Assembly: GCA_963920525.1 (NCBI GenBank)
Contig: OY986438.1
Coordinates: 50,073,288-50,137,287 of the forward strand
Direction of reading: 5' to 3'
Origin: Dichetophora obliterata
Taxonomy: Eukaryota > Arthropoda > Insecta > Diptera > Sciomyzidae
Length of the DNA: 64,000 nt
Both the position numbers and the translations under genes were made by a program. Within the stretch, counting starts at the first letter, position 1. Each line of letters opens with the position of its first letter. The notes beneath the pieces are model-generated. The model made no database searches, was not told where the DNA came from, and saw only the letters and a program-made list of their open reading frames with translations. Positions 1 through 11,535 of this stretch are shown here, in pieces.

Positions 1-1302
1 CTTGAAATCAACCAAAACTTTGTCATAAAATTATTTTTTAAAATTATTTACTTATTGTAGTATTTGAACTCGACATATTTTAAGCTCTTAAATTTTCAAT
101 CTATGTTATTCAACGAATATGAAAGTATTTTCTTAGCTAACGAGCCGACTTTGATTTAAAACACAAACTATTAATCATTTGCCACTTTTCGTTCACTCAC
201 AATAAAAAAATTATATTTTTTAGTTACGGACGCGACAATTAAGCATTGGTTCAAGAAAATTTAAATATTTAAAATTGTGTTCTGATTGACATTTTAACGG
301 TTTCTAAGCCAATATTAGCTTCAAATTAAACAATCTTTATAGAGTTTTATTAATAACACGTATGCTTAGTTCTTAGGCCATAGATTAAGTAACATTTTTG
401 AACACCCAACAATTCACTGTTCATTCACATTCAACCCATTTTATTTGAGTGGGCAGCAACTCCTGTGTCAGCCATTGAACGAGCCAAAGACTCTAGGTAA
501 ATCGATGCCAACAGTTGTGCGATGCTAACTATTCTATCTACCTCATGTAGTAGTAGTCAAAGGAAAATGCATACACAATTCAGATGAGAAACAGCGATAG
601 CTAATACGTGCCTTACTTTGTGCTCCTGTAAAAGCCACCAGGAAATAATATGTTATAGTACATTTTTTATTTACCTTAACTGAAATGAAATCAAAGCGCA
701 CTGGATAAAACTGAATGTGCAGTATTTTTCAGTTAAAGGTATATCATTGAAAACTATCTGAAAAAATCGAATAATATAAATACTCTATTTGTAAAAAGTC
801 TGTAAGCTTAAATAATTCTTATTTCTAGTAGACTGGAATAGTGTTAAAAAAACACTGGTACGTCGTCGGACACACAGGAGAAGCAAAGCTCTTTTTCAAA
901 GATTATTTTTGTGTATAGTAAAAAATAATAAACTAAATAATTTTGAAATTAAATAACAGCATAAAGAAAATTTAAAGTACAAATTAAGATTCATTCCTCT
1001 TCATTGCTTCACTTTAAATATTGTTATGAAATTTTATAAAAGAAATTATTTATTTATGAAAACTGAAATAAAAAACGTGTATTATAGATGTAAAATTATC
1101 AATAAATCTATATAAAAATATCTAGGTAGGTTTCGCGATTCACATGAACAAACATATAGTCCAGTCAAAATAGACATTCACCCTAGCATACATTCAAGAT
1201 GAAAATGTGCATGAACGTTAGGGATACCGTAATAATAAAATTGTGAAAAGTCCCCTTCGATCCCGTGTGTGCAAGTTTTTTGGATTTTTTAGCGAAAATG
1301 GC
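1..1302. other. AT-rich DNA without recognised gene
   Basis: I see no coding sequence or family that I recognise here. The only local structure is an imperfect hairpin at about 1181-1223 (arms beginning CCCTA and ending TAGGG). Confidence 0.6.
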
Positions 1303-2342
1303 TGTATACTTTTAAAATCTCAATCCCTAAGATTTACCATTTCTGAGAAAAAGCCTTTCAAAAATTTACTCAAGTAGTATTCTCCATAATATCCATGACT
1401 ACACTATCTATTCAGGGTGTCCAGTGTAAGAGTACGAATATTAACGGAGGTGAAGTTACGGAGGTCGAGTTATGTATAAAATCGTATGGGAGGGGAGGGT
1501 CTATTTTCACACCTTTAGGAGTTACGGGATTAATTGGTATTTCATACTATTGTATTTAGCAGAAAAACTTACTCATAGAACACTTATTTTAAAAGATTCT
1601 TTTAAAAGCAATAAACTCACCTTGCTAACGGCATATCAACGAAACCATCCATTCATATCAATTATTAATATTTTTTTAAAAATAACAAAGTTAGTTGTAC
1701 TTGAAAAATTTCACTAAATTGAATACATAATGATATTATCTTCTACGTAGTTGTATTTCATTAAAAAAAAAAGAAAAATTAAAAAGTGAAATTTTTGAAG
1801 TATAACTAACTTTATTATTTTAAAAGAAATGTTCATGATCTTTATGTCATTTCAAAGAAAATTAAATAAATCATAAATTTGATGCTAAAAAAATTTTGAT
1901 TTATTTCGCTAAATTCTGAGAAAATTGCGCTCAAACTGGAAATTTTTTAGTTTCAACGGATTTATTTCAACTTCATACGAGACAGCTCGGTAATGGATAG
2001 ATCGGGTTGGTTCGTTGATACACCATTAGAAAAGTAAATTTATTGCCTTTGAAATTAAGTTTTTAAATATGATACCTTTTAAAATAAGTTTTCCATGAGT
2101 TAGTTTTTCTACTACAAACAATAGTATGAATAAAAGTCATGAAATACCAATTAACCCTGTAACTCCTAATGGTGTGAAAATGGACCTCCTCATTCACCTC
2201 CGTAAATATTCGTACTCTTACACTGGACAGCCTGTATAGACAGTGTAGTCATGGATTATGGGATTATGGAGAATACCACTTCAGTAAATTTTAGAAAGGC
2301 TTTTTTTTCAGAAATGGTAAATCTTAGGAAAAAAGTATAAGA
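1303..2342. repeat. Foldback (palindromic) element, arms about 480 bp
   Basis: The segment is a giant imperfect palindrome. The stretch 1326-1470 (CCTAAGATTTACCATTTCTG onward) returns as its reverse complement at about 2190-2330, and matching continues inward (GGTGTGAAAATGGA, TTCGTTGATA, AACAAAGTTAGTTGTACTT and their partners) to a short centre near 1720-1780. The arms differ by point changes and small indels, so it is not a fresh duplication. No transposase ORF is present; an 81-codon ORF at 1472-1717 is part of an arm and is not convincing. This is the form of a foldback element or long-arm MITE. I could not define a target duplication. Confidence 0.8.
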
Positions 2343-2639
2343 ACAATTTTTGTAGATAATTACATGATCTACAATTTTTGTCTGAGCTAACCGCTTTGCT
2401 AAAAAAATCCTTGCACATGCAAAAATTCACATACATAAAAAACATGTTTTTTATGCCAATTTCACAAAAAACTTTTTTTTTCGAGGTTGCGTTCATTTAC
2501 TGAACACACCGCAGAGAAATTAAATTGGTTTGATTCGGCTTTAGGGTGCCGAATTGATGCAAAATTAACAAAAACAATTTTTTCAAAATAAATCTGTATT
2601 TTAATATTAAATTTTATGTATAATATTATTTTAATAGGA
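2343..2639. other. AT-rich spacer
   Basis: No gene is seen. A short hairpin lies at about 2533-2554 (ATTCGGC paired with GCCGAAT). Confidence 0.5.
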
Positions 2640-2769
2640 GCACATTAGAGTGGACCTTATTTTTTAAAGAGTAGGACAGGGGCTCAAACTGTTCTAATAG
2701 ATTAAAAAAAAGTTCGTTTCAAGTTTTAGCAACACCGGATGCATATAAGCCCTAGCACATACGGCTTAA

Positions 2770-5211
2770 CCGTTTCGGGACGACAGGGATGTTTTTATCC
2801 CAGAAAATTTGAAAAATCATATCTCTGAAAATTCTCACACGATTTGGTTGAAAACCGTCCCAAATCATTATTTATATTCTTCTCTACAAAAAATTTAATA
2901 TAGCTGTCAATATAACACATCAAGCTTATGTCAAAAGTCATAAATCAGTTCGCGCGGTTTGAGTTGCTAATGAGACCATCGACAAAAGCTCAAAAAACAA
3001 GTGTTTTAATTGTGGAAAAAAGTGTCATTTAGTAAAGTTTTACTCAAACCGTTGTTATTTCATAGAAAATATGATCGAAAACCAATAAAAAGATATTTTT
3101 CTGAATTTGCGGCTAAGGTAAGTTTCGTGGGATAAAATCATCCCAAAACTGTTTATTTGTGGGACGTTAACATCCCAACCGTACTCATTCACATTATTTT
3201 TCTTAGAAAGATATGGACGGAAAACGTAAACTGGCGACTCCAGAAATTGAGGATTTTCTTAATAATTCAAGCAATGATGAGGATGATCCATTTGCTGCTA
3301 GTGATTCTTCTTATAGTCCCAGTCAGGAAGGCAGTAGTGCTTTAGAAGAGGAAGAAGACACGGATCATAGTAATGAAGGAATGGAAATTGTTGATGCGAA
3401 TGAAACTGCAAATGATATTTCCGATGACTCTGACGAAGAAATATTTGAAGTGGAACGTCTGGATGAAGAAATTGTTTCTGATTGGCCAAACAATGTTATA
3501 ATTTGGTCAAACCCTCTACCAACATTCACACCACGATTTACAGTTAGTGAAGATCGCACCGTTAGCCATGGAGGAATACCTCGAGGATTGAAGCCTGTGG
3601 AAATATTTTTCAAGTTTTGTTCATCACATTGTTCATTCTACTAATGAAAGGATTGATATTTTCAATAGCAGCCATCCTAAAAACCAACGTGCAAAAACCG
3701 ATTTCGGCGAAATACTTATATTGCTTGGATGTACCTTTGTTATGTCATATAATCGAGTGCCATCTTTGAAGGACTATTGGTCGAATAGCACGTCACTGGG
3801 TAATGCATACATAAAAAAAGCAATGTCCAGAGACCGGTTTTTACACGTTATGTCAAAACTTTATTTTTCTTCCTTATCATTCCAACCTGATCCAAAACCA
3901 AAAACTTATTTCGTTGATGATTTGGTAGATTGTCTAAAAAAAAACTTTCAAAAATATAGATCAGACTCTCCGTTCCAAAGCATTGATGAATCTATGACAA
4001 AATTTCTAGGCCGCTCTACGTTGAAGCAGTATATGCCACTAAAACCTGTAAAGAGAGGCATAAAACTATGGATGCGATGCGACAGTTTGACAGGCTATAC
4101 GTACGATTTTAATATATATAATCCGGAAAAGAAGACCATTCCTATCAATCATCCACATTAGGCGAACGCGTTGTCATGAAATTGTCAGCGACTATCAGAC
4201 ACCCTGACACAACGTTGTGCTTTGATCGCTTTTTCACGTCAGCAAAATTAATTAATAATATACCGTTTCCAGCCTTAGGTACTTGTATATCTAACAGAAA
4301 AAATTTACCAACTTTTACTGAGAAACTAAGCAGAGGAGAATATGTCTTCAAGAGCAATTCGTCTGGTACTTTGGCAGTGGTTTGGCAAGACACAAAACAG
4401 GTTATGCTGATTAGCAACTGCCATAAAGCTTCAGTGGACACTGTTACAAGAAAACAGAAGGATGGCAAAAAAATAGATATAACATGTCCGGATATTGTAA
4501 AAACGTACAGAAATCTAATGGGTGGCGTAGATTTGGCGGACAAAATGAGTACGTTGTATGAACTTGACCGGAAGTCAACGAAATGGTGGCGAAAAGTTTT
4601 CTTTCGGCTTATGATGACATGCGCTGTCAATGCGTGGATAATCCATGCGGAAACAAATCATCCACGGCAAAAAAGAGAACTATTTTTGGGATTTTTAGTG
4701 GAGCTTTCCGAATCTCTCATTGACGAAGGAAGCAAGCAAGCGAAAATACGACGCAAAGTTCGAACAGGACCCCTCAGCACTATGAAAAAACGTATGAAAC
4801 AAAATCTGGGGCACCATTTACCAACACGAACAAACAAGCGACAACGGTGCGTAAATTGTACTAAAAACGGAAAAGAAAGTCGCACAAATCAGCTTTGCAT
4901 TGCCTGCAACTTGGCGTTTTGTAAAAAATGTTTCACACCTTGCCATAGAAACTAATTAAAATAATTTTATGCTACAATAAATATTATAAAAGAATAAAAT
5001 AAATTGAAATAAAGTAAAATATATTCTGATTTTATTATTCAAATTTTGCTTTTCAGGTGTGTTTGGGATGTTTTTGTCCCAGGACGATATCTCCTTTTCG
5101 GAACGTCCTAAAAATATATTATGAAATTACTTTTCTTAAAACAACATTAGGAGACTATATCTAAACTCTTTTTTAAGATTGATGGCCACAAAAGTTCTCG
5201 TCCCGAAACGG
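2770..5211 (+). mobile_element. piggyBac-superfamily DNA transposon
   Basis: The element is bounded by 14-bp terminal inverted repeats, CCGTTTCGGGACGA at 2770-2783 and its exact reverse complement at 5198-5211, each directly flanked by TTAA (2766-2769 and 5212-5215), the target duplication diagnostic of piggyBac. Subterminal sequence also matches in inverted orientation (GGGATGTTTTTATCCCAG near 2787; GGGATGTTTTTGTCCCAG near 5065). Inside is a plus-strand transposase gene broken by two frameshifts, followed by AATAAA-rich sequence near 4975. Length (2.44 kb) is normal for the superfamily. The intact ends suggest it could still be cross-mobilised. Confidence 0.95.
3213..4955 (+). pseudogene. 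piggyBac transposase, two frameshifts
   Basis: Three consecutive reading frames (3213-3644, about 3601-4161, about 4143-4955) add up to a normal piggyBac transposase of about 580 aa (DDE_Tnp_1_7 family), which acts in the nucleus to excise and insert DNA at TTAA. The N-terminus is acidic (runs of D/E around residues 20-85), as usual. The catalytic aspartates are all visible: SIDESM near 3980, CFDRFF near 4200, and MGGVDLADKM near 4520-4548. A Cys-rich zinc-binding tail (RCVNCTKNG onward, to FCKKC) closes the protein at 4850-4940. The frameshifts lie near 3600-3612 and 4140-4160. The start at 3213 (GATATGGACGG) opens the acidic N-terminus. The gene is inactive as it stands, but the damage is light. 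Confidence 0.92.
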
Positions 5212-6427
5212 TTAAAGTTTGCACAAGTATATGATACATAAAAAATTTTTTAAATGTTTTAATTTTCAACTCCTATTGGAATAAGGCAACAAGTAGGATT
5301 TTTTATTTTTTCCCAACATTTTACGGTTTAATCAGGGTATTCACCTCAAATTATTTAAATATCACAGCTGATGAAATGATATTAGTAACATTTTCTACTA
5401 AGCTTGTTACTCTGATTCCGAAAATCACATTACTTAGTCTTTATAAGCCATAGTTGTTGAGATTCGCTTCAGTGAAGTAGTTCAGTGAAATTTAATATAT
5501 TAAAATTTGTTCAACCAATTCAAAGGTGCGGTAAGTTAGATTTAAGTGAAAGAGTTGTTAACATAACGGTTATCAAAAAATATACCTTCTGGAAGAAGTT
5601 CTTAAATATGACCAAAGTCAACTTCTTTGTGCGAAAATACCATCGAATGAATCGGTTCTTCGAGGTTTGGCATACAATATTAAAAAAATAAGCAGGAAAA
5701 GCAATTAAATCTTAAAATCGGTTCGAATCACAGAACCATACATCCAAACAAATCCACCTAAATAGAACATCTAATAATCTCTCAATTGAACCGCTTGGAT
5801 TTAAATAAAGAGCAGGGTTATCTTTAGTTATATGCATTGCTTAAAAATAAAACTAAAACCTTACGAGTTTTTATTTCTTGCTTATTATGTAAAGATAAAA
5901 GCTATTGTTGTTGTTTTTGTTGAAATAATTTTGTTTTTTCTCTTCAACTTAAATAAATATTAAAATATATAAAAACTTGTAACGGCAACTTGTAGATTTC
6001 AATGAAGCTTATCTTAAAAACTGGTAAAGCTAGAAAAAAAGTAATATTATTTTTTAAATCAGATCACAAAGCTTTGTCGAAAATGATACTAATATTGCTG
6101 GAAAATTCCCATAATATATATATATTTCCCTGAGCAATTCAAGTAATTTGTGATGAATATGCTAATTAAACAAAAAATGTTGGGAAAAACAAAATAAGCC
6201 TTATTAGTGCCTTATTCCAACAGGGGTTTCAAATGAAAATAGTTTAAAAAGAAATTTTATATACTTGTGCAAACTTTAAGTTGTGTGTGCTAGGACTTAT
6301 ATGCATCCGAAGTTGCTAAAATTTTAGACGAATTTTTTTTTCATCAATAAAACCGTTAGAGTCCCTATCTTGCTCAATTAACTGCTTATAAATGCTCCCC
6401 ATACAAATAAGGTCCACTCTAGAGCGC

Positions 6428-7315
6428 ATAAATAAATATCAAAGAATTTATGTTTTTTCCAATACCTATGATTAAACTTATTATATTTAGTTAGCAGTGA
6501 GCATTCCTTACAACATTTTCGTATCAATTTAAACAAATTTAAAATATATATAACGATTGGATGCATAAAGATTAATAAAAAAGTATGTGTGTGGAAAGAG
6601 TACAAAGACTCTTTCATAAAGCATCGTATTCTAAGAATGAGATAAAACGACTTGAAAATCAAAGTTTTGACTATCCATCTCCGCTGTTTTTAGATATATT
6701 TAATTTAAATGATTTTTTTTTGTTCAGGAATCCAATAAAGAGACTTAACAAAAATAGTTTGAACTATACCGTTAGGTCAGTGTATATCTATAAATCTCTT
6801 TTTAAAAAAAGGTCCAAAATATTAGCTTTTCTCTCAAAACTTACTCAAAAGTTGCTGATGTAAAAATAAAAAGAAGTAAAAATTTCATTTCTGACAGCCT
6901 TTCATGTGAAATAACATTCATTTGCAAAAATTCTTCCAGTTTTGAGCAAAAAGTGGTTAACAATTTTTGCCAGTTCTTGGCCCTATGATCTTTTTGGCGA
7001 AATTTATTCTATACATTTTGTTATTTTTTATATATTTTGCAAAATAGCCAAGTATCAAAAATAACATTTGTGAACAAAGGGCTCCAATTAAAGCTCTACA
7101 AAGAACCATCCAAGCACACTAGTTGGAACAATAAAAGGAACACTTTATACAAGTACAATAGTTAATACAAAATCAGTTAATTTAGTTTCTTACACCTTCT
7201 ACAACTCGAGATATTGCACTTCTATTGTAAATTTTATACGGGAGGGGGCGAACGGCGTTTCTGATCTTGTTGAAAATTGGTGTAGCGTTTTATATCTATT
7301 TATGAAATAATAACA
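6428..7315. other. AT-rich spacer with one unrecognised ORF
   Basis: A 92-codon plus-strand ORF lies at 6585-6863 (starts MCVERVQRLFHK). It has no motif I recognise, biased composition and no clear neighbours, so I do not claim it as a gene. The rest of the stretch shows nothing identifiable. Confidence 0.4.
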
Positions 7316-7317
7316 TA

Positions 7318-9375
7318 TGTTAAATTACTTGATTTAATTTTTATAACCAAATCGCTAAATTATGAATTATATGAATGTCCATTTTCTATTTCTGAATCAA
7401 GCATTCATCACTCTGAGCTTACTTTTAATATAGAATTTTATGAATATTTTAATATAACTAGTTCCTCACAACATTTTCATGATTTTAAAAATTGCAATTT
7501 TGAAACTATAAATCGGCTCATTAATGAAATAAATTGAAAATCGCTTTTTGATAATTTGGACGTCTCGTTATGCTTTGATATATTTCTAAGCAACTTATCC
7601 AATATACTGGCTTGTAATATTCCTTTAAAGAAATTAATCCATAAGCTTCCCTGGTACACTAAGGGATTAAAAAAACTGAAAAATTTTGCGTAACAAATTT
7701 TTCAATGAGTTTAAAATTTCTGGAAACCCTGTTTTTAAATCTAAATATGTTCACTATTCACGCGAATTTAATTTTTTAAATAAATTTCTTTATAAACAGT
7801 ATGTTTTAAGCATTGAAAACCGGATTCAAACCGATGCTAAATCTTTTTGGACCTTTATACAATCTAAAAAGGGTTCTTTGAATATTCCCTCATCTATGTT
7901 TTATAATGGTGCATTTTCTTACTCCGTAAATGATACAGTTGAATTGTTTGCAAATTATTTTAAATCTAACTTTGTAAATAATCCGGATCAAGTCAACTCC
8001 TGTGTGGCTGATAACGTAAACACTAGCATTAATTTTGGTAATATGCTGGTTACACTCTCTGATGTTGAAACTGCTATAAATAGCCTGAAAAACTCGATCA
8101 AATGTGATCTAGATGGTCTTCCCGCTTTTTTGTTAAAAAAATGTGCTCACTCTTTGTCCTCACCTCTCTGTTTTATTTTCAATAAATCACTCACTTCGGG
8201 AGTTTTTATCGATAAATGGAAAGCTTCGCTTATAACACCAGTTTTTAAAGCCGGCAACAAACATGATATTTTAAACTACAGACCTATCTCTAAGCTAACC
8301 AATACTTCTAAGCTTTTTGAAAAAATCGTTAAAGATAAAATGTACTTTGCATTAAAAAATTTAATAAGTCCAAATCAACATGGGTTTGTCTCTGGTAGGT
8401 CAACTACTACTAACATTAGTGTTTTCACAAACTACTGCATCACCACTTTTGAAGAACGCTCTCAACTTGATGTAATTTATTCCGACATATCTAAGGCTTT
8501 TGACAAATTGTCACACGATATTTTGTTACTAAAGCTAGCTAAGATTGGCTTTCATTCAGTTTTTCTCTCTTGGTTGGGATCATACCTCTCTAACAGAGTT
8601 TCATACGTTGCTATTGACAATGTCAAATCGTCTTCATTTTTAGCAACGTCTGGAGTTCCCCCAGGGTAGTATTCTTGGACCCTTACTTTTTGTTATTTTT
8701 ATAAATGATGTTTCCACATGCTTCAATACTGCCCAATTTTTACTTTATGCCGACGATCTTAAAGTATTTCATAAAGTAAAAAGTCTGTCGGATGCAATTC
8801 ATCTTCAAAATGATTTAAATAATGTCTTTTCTTGGTTTAAATTAAACCAGTTATCACTAAACCTAAGAAAATGCTTTGTCGTTTCTTATTAAAAACTTAA
8901 TTCTCCGATTCTAATTGATTATACTCTTGATAATTCGGCTTTAGTTAGATTATCCGAAATCCGTGACTTAGGCGTAATTTTTGACTCCGGTCTTAACTTT
9001 AGTTCTCATTTAAATCGTATCATCCCCAAAGCCTACTCTCTTTTAGCGTTTGTTAGACGCAATAGTGCTGGGTTCGCTGACCCATACACATTTAAAACAT
9101 TATATTCGTCCCTTGTAAGATCAAGCCTTGAATATGCATCTTTTATTTGGAGCCCTTTTTACTCAGTTCATATAAAAAGATTGGAACAAGTCCAAAAACA
9201 ATTTTTGAAATTTGCTTTGCGCTCTTTAAGTTTTTCTGATCCTCTGCCGTCATACAGGACGCGTCGATTGCTTATTGGTCTATCTTCTCTTGAAGATAGA
9301 CGACTACTGCATAGTATTATGATTATTTATGACTTAATTAATGGTTACATTATCTGTGAGAATTACTCGAACTAA
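7318..9375 (+). pseudogene. LINE endonuclease end plus reverse transcriptase, disrupted
   Basis: The piece encodes the last part of an apurinic endonuclease (LLDLIFITKS; then SIHHSELTF in place of the usual DHxP end), a linker, and a reverse transcriptase. Visible RT blocks are NYRPISKLTNTSKLFEKIV (near 8274), HGFVSGRSTTTN (near 8380), the palm-A aspartate in SDISKAFDKLSH (near 8484), SGVPPG (near 8650) and the catalytic YADD (near 8747). The longest open frame is 7686-8669. It ends because a run of five C at 8658-8662 carries one extra base; the downstream frame continues past YADD and holds one TAA near 8890 before reaching 9375. Another stop lies near 7535. The copy is not functional. Confidence 0.88.
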
Positions 9376-9650
9376 TATCGTTTAATATTCCACAAAAATC
9401 GTTACGCAACTCTAATTATTTTTATATTAACTGCCATAGAACTAATTTTGCCATTAATGAGCCAATAAATAGAGTCCTTATAGCTATTAATAGTTTGTAC
9501 AATAACAATTTGTTAGATTTTCTATGCCTAAACTGGCTTTTAAAAATACAATAACTTTTTTACTAAATGGTGTTTAAAAAACTGTGTACTTAATTATTTT
9601 TTAAGTTGCTTAGTCTGTAAGGAATTTTGCCCATAGACGTAAACAAATAA

Positions 9651-9670
9651 ACTAAACTAAACTAAACTAA
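9651..9670 (+). repeat. ACTAA tandem tail of LINE family A
   Basis: Four perfect copies of ACTAA end the LINE. Simple pentanucleotide tails instead of poly(A) occur in several LINE clades and mark the 3' boundary. Confidence 0.85.
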
Positions 9671-9817
9671 ATTGTAAGGACCTACGATGATTCCTTCTAT
9701 TTTTGTTATTCCATAGACCTCGCTACACTGTGCGACGTTTTCGTACAAAAAAGATATCATTGCACATGAACAACATATTCACATATAAAGCATGTTTTTG
9801 CATGATTATGTGCACTA

Positions 9818-11008
9818 AGGATGTCAATTTTTGTAGTTTTTTCGATCCCGGGATTTTCGGGATCTGAAAATACGATACCGGGATCCCGAAATTCAAGAAG
9901 TTTTTATTTCGTTATTTGTTTTTTTTTTGCCAAAAAGTGCAACACATTCACTTCTATTCTATTATAGTACATATTCTGTATCATATTGATATAACAAAGA
10001 AGTAAAATTTGACAATCATATATCCTCAGTAATTTATAACATAGTTTTTGTAATACATGTAAAAATACTTATATTTGGTAAAGCAGTAACTGCTGACAAA
10101 AATATTTTTTAAATCACTATTTAAACAACAATTTTTTGAAAATTTATTTGTTTTAGATTGATTATTGTTCAAATATCTTTTTCCGCTTATAATACAGATT
10201 CTACAGCGCTTAAAACCTGGTGCGCCAGAGTAAATTTAACTAAGCAGAATAATTTTAAACACGTTTTTCCTCGAAACATACTTTTGTAAAAATGGCTACA
10301 CTACTGCAAACAAATTAATCAACCAATCAAATTTTTTTTAATCTGTTTGTATTGTAATTCTACACATCTTTTACCAAAATGAGCGTCTTGGAAAATTTGT
10401 CCAGATTTTACACGCAATAATATGGTCAAAAATAATGTAAATTTTTTCCACTTTATTCCACGCTTCGTAATTTTCTTAATTTTCCATTTTGATAAAAGAT
10501 GTGACTCTTAGTCTTTTTCGAAAGTATTTTATTTTGAAATGATTTGGAGACACTGATGATGTAAAATTAACATGCGAATTAAATTTTTTGTGTATGTAAT
10601 AACATTTTTTAGAAAACTTCTTCTAAAATATGCCTTAATTTTAACCGCTTTGGCCTAAGACCTTCCTTTACTGATATGCTATACTACATTTAAATAACAA
10701 TAAAAAAGTCAATGCATTTAAGTAAAAAATGTATACACCCTTTCTATTTAGAGCTCAGCAAAATTATTCCTTCTTTTGATCAAAATTCGATCTTTAAGAA
10801 ATTAAAGCACTAATGGTGTTATCCCCTAACTTAGACCTTAATTTATTGCATATAAGACCTGCAGAGTAAAAGCACCGCTCCGCCTCAACGCTTCTTAGTT
10901 CGATCGTTGATCGTTGAAAGGAGGATATTTGTGATGGAAGTTTGAAAAATTGTATGAGCTATTAAAAAAATTGTTTTCAACAATCCCGGGATTCGAATCG
11001 AATAAAAT
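9818..11008 (-). mobile_element. hAT transposon remnant
   Basis: Both ends carry the motif TCCCGGGATT in inverted orientation (9845-9854 region with AATCCCGGGATT at about 10,981-10,992), and the minus strand encodes the C-terminal part of a hAT transposase. Flanking octamers GTGCACTA (9810-9817) and GTGCACTT (11,009-11,016) differ at one base and could be the 8-bp target duplication. The right end seems to lack its outermost 15 bp or so. Most of the transposase gene is missing. Confidence 0.65.
10770..10918 (-). pseudogene. hAT transposase C-terminal dimerisation fragment
   Basis: The minus strand reads EAERCFYSAGLICNKLRSKL and then DNTISALI, which matches the conserved end of hAT transposases (S/A-ER-xFS-x-AG, then R-x-x-L, then the N-x-L helix). 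This motif belongs to the hATC dimerisation region. A stop follows within a few codons, and the DDE core is absent from the rest of the element. It is a relic with no expected activity. Confidence 0.75.
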
Positions 11009-11535
11009 GTGCACTTAAGTATGAAGAATATATACGAAAACGACAGAATAATGTGCTCTCACTTTCAATGCACTTACAGTTGCAAAAAATTTAGGAAACA
11101 TCGCACAATATCAATAAATATTGCAAAAAATTACTACAGAAACTGGTTCTTCATACAAATCGTATGGTCATTTTGACCTAGATAAGCGTATAGTGCATTG
11201 TTCTTTTTTTTTGTCTCTGTAATGAACATGTATCATCATGAATCATGATAAAGATTCAATAAATTGTTTTTCAAATTTTTAATTTTATAAATTAAGTCAA
11301 AGTTTTTGCAAATTTTTTTGATATTTACTTAATTCTTATTGCATTTAAAAGACTCTGTCTTATATGTAAACAATATTTATATAGTTAAATTGAAATAAAA
11401 GTGTTTCGAGCCAAATTGACCTGATGAACGGGTTTAAGGATAAGGATGAAGTCTGGTCTTCCGGCCTAATTTTCAAAGTTTATTTCAGGAATTTTTATTT
11501 CTAATAAATACAATTATTCGATATTAGTATATCCC
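11009..11535. other. AT-rich spacer
   Basis: I see no gene or recognisable repeat in this stretch. Confidence 0.5.

Larger units (their letters stand above)
2640..6427. repeat. Large inverted-repeat element, host of a piggyBac insertion
   Basis: The left arm begins near 2640 (TAGAGTGGACCTTATT) and the right arm ends near 6427 (AATAAGGTCCACTCTAGAGC); the two match in inverted orientation. The arms continue inward: GGATGCATATAAG pairs with CTTATATGCATCC near 6298, AGTTTGCACAAGTATA (from 5216) pairs with TATACTTGTGCAAACT (near 6260), and CCCAACATTTT pairs with AAAATGTTGGG near 6180. The match fades by about 5440 and 6050. The left arm is split by the piggyBac at 2770-5211. The central loop (about 5450-6000) has a 68-codon ORF at 5485-5691 that I do not recognise. 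No transposase of its own is visible. Confidence 0.8.
7316..9673 (+). mobile_element. LINE family A, copy 1, 5'-truncated (jockey/CR1-like group)
   Basis: This non-LTR retrotransposon begins inside the C-terminal end of its endonuclease (LLDLIFI at about 7322) and runs through a complete reverse-transcriptase region to a 3' end made of ACTAA repeats (9651-9670). The 5' truncation is the usual product of incomplete target-primed reverse transcription. A second copy lies in opposite orientation at 17,040-19,760 and shares the 3' UTR (TTAGTCTG then AAACAA.GAATAAA). The exact clade within the jockey/CR1/I assemblage cannot be fixed by eye. Confidence 0.88.

Noticed and set aside
4145..4630. Minus-strand ORF of 161 codons inside the piggyBac
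   Set aside because: It is a shadow of the transposase catalytic region.
6585..6863. 92-codon ORF as a host gene
   Set aside because: No motif, AT-driven composition, and it lies between two mobile elements.
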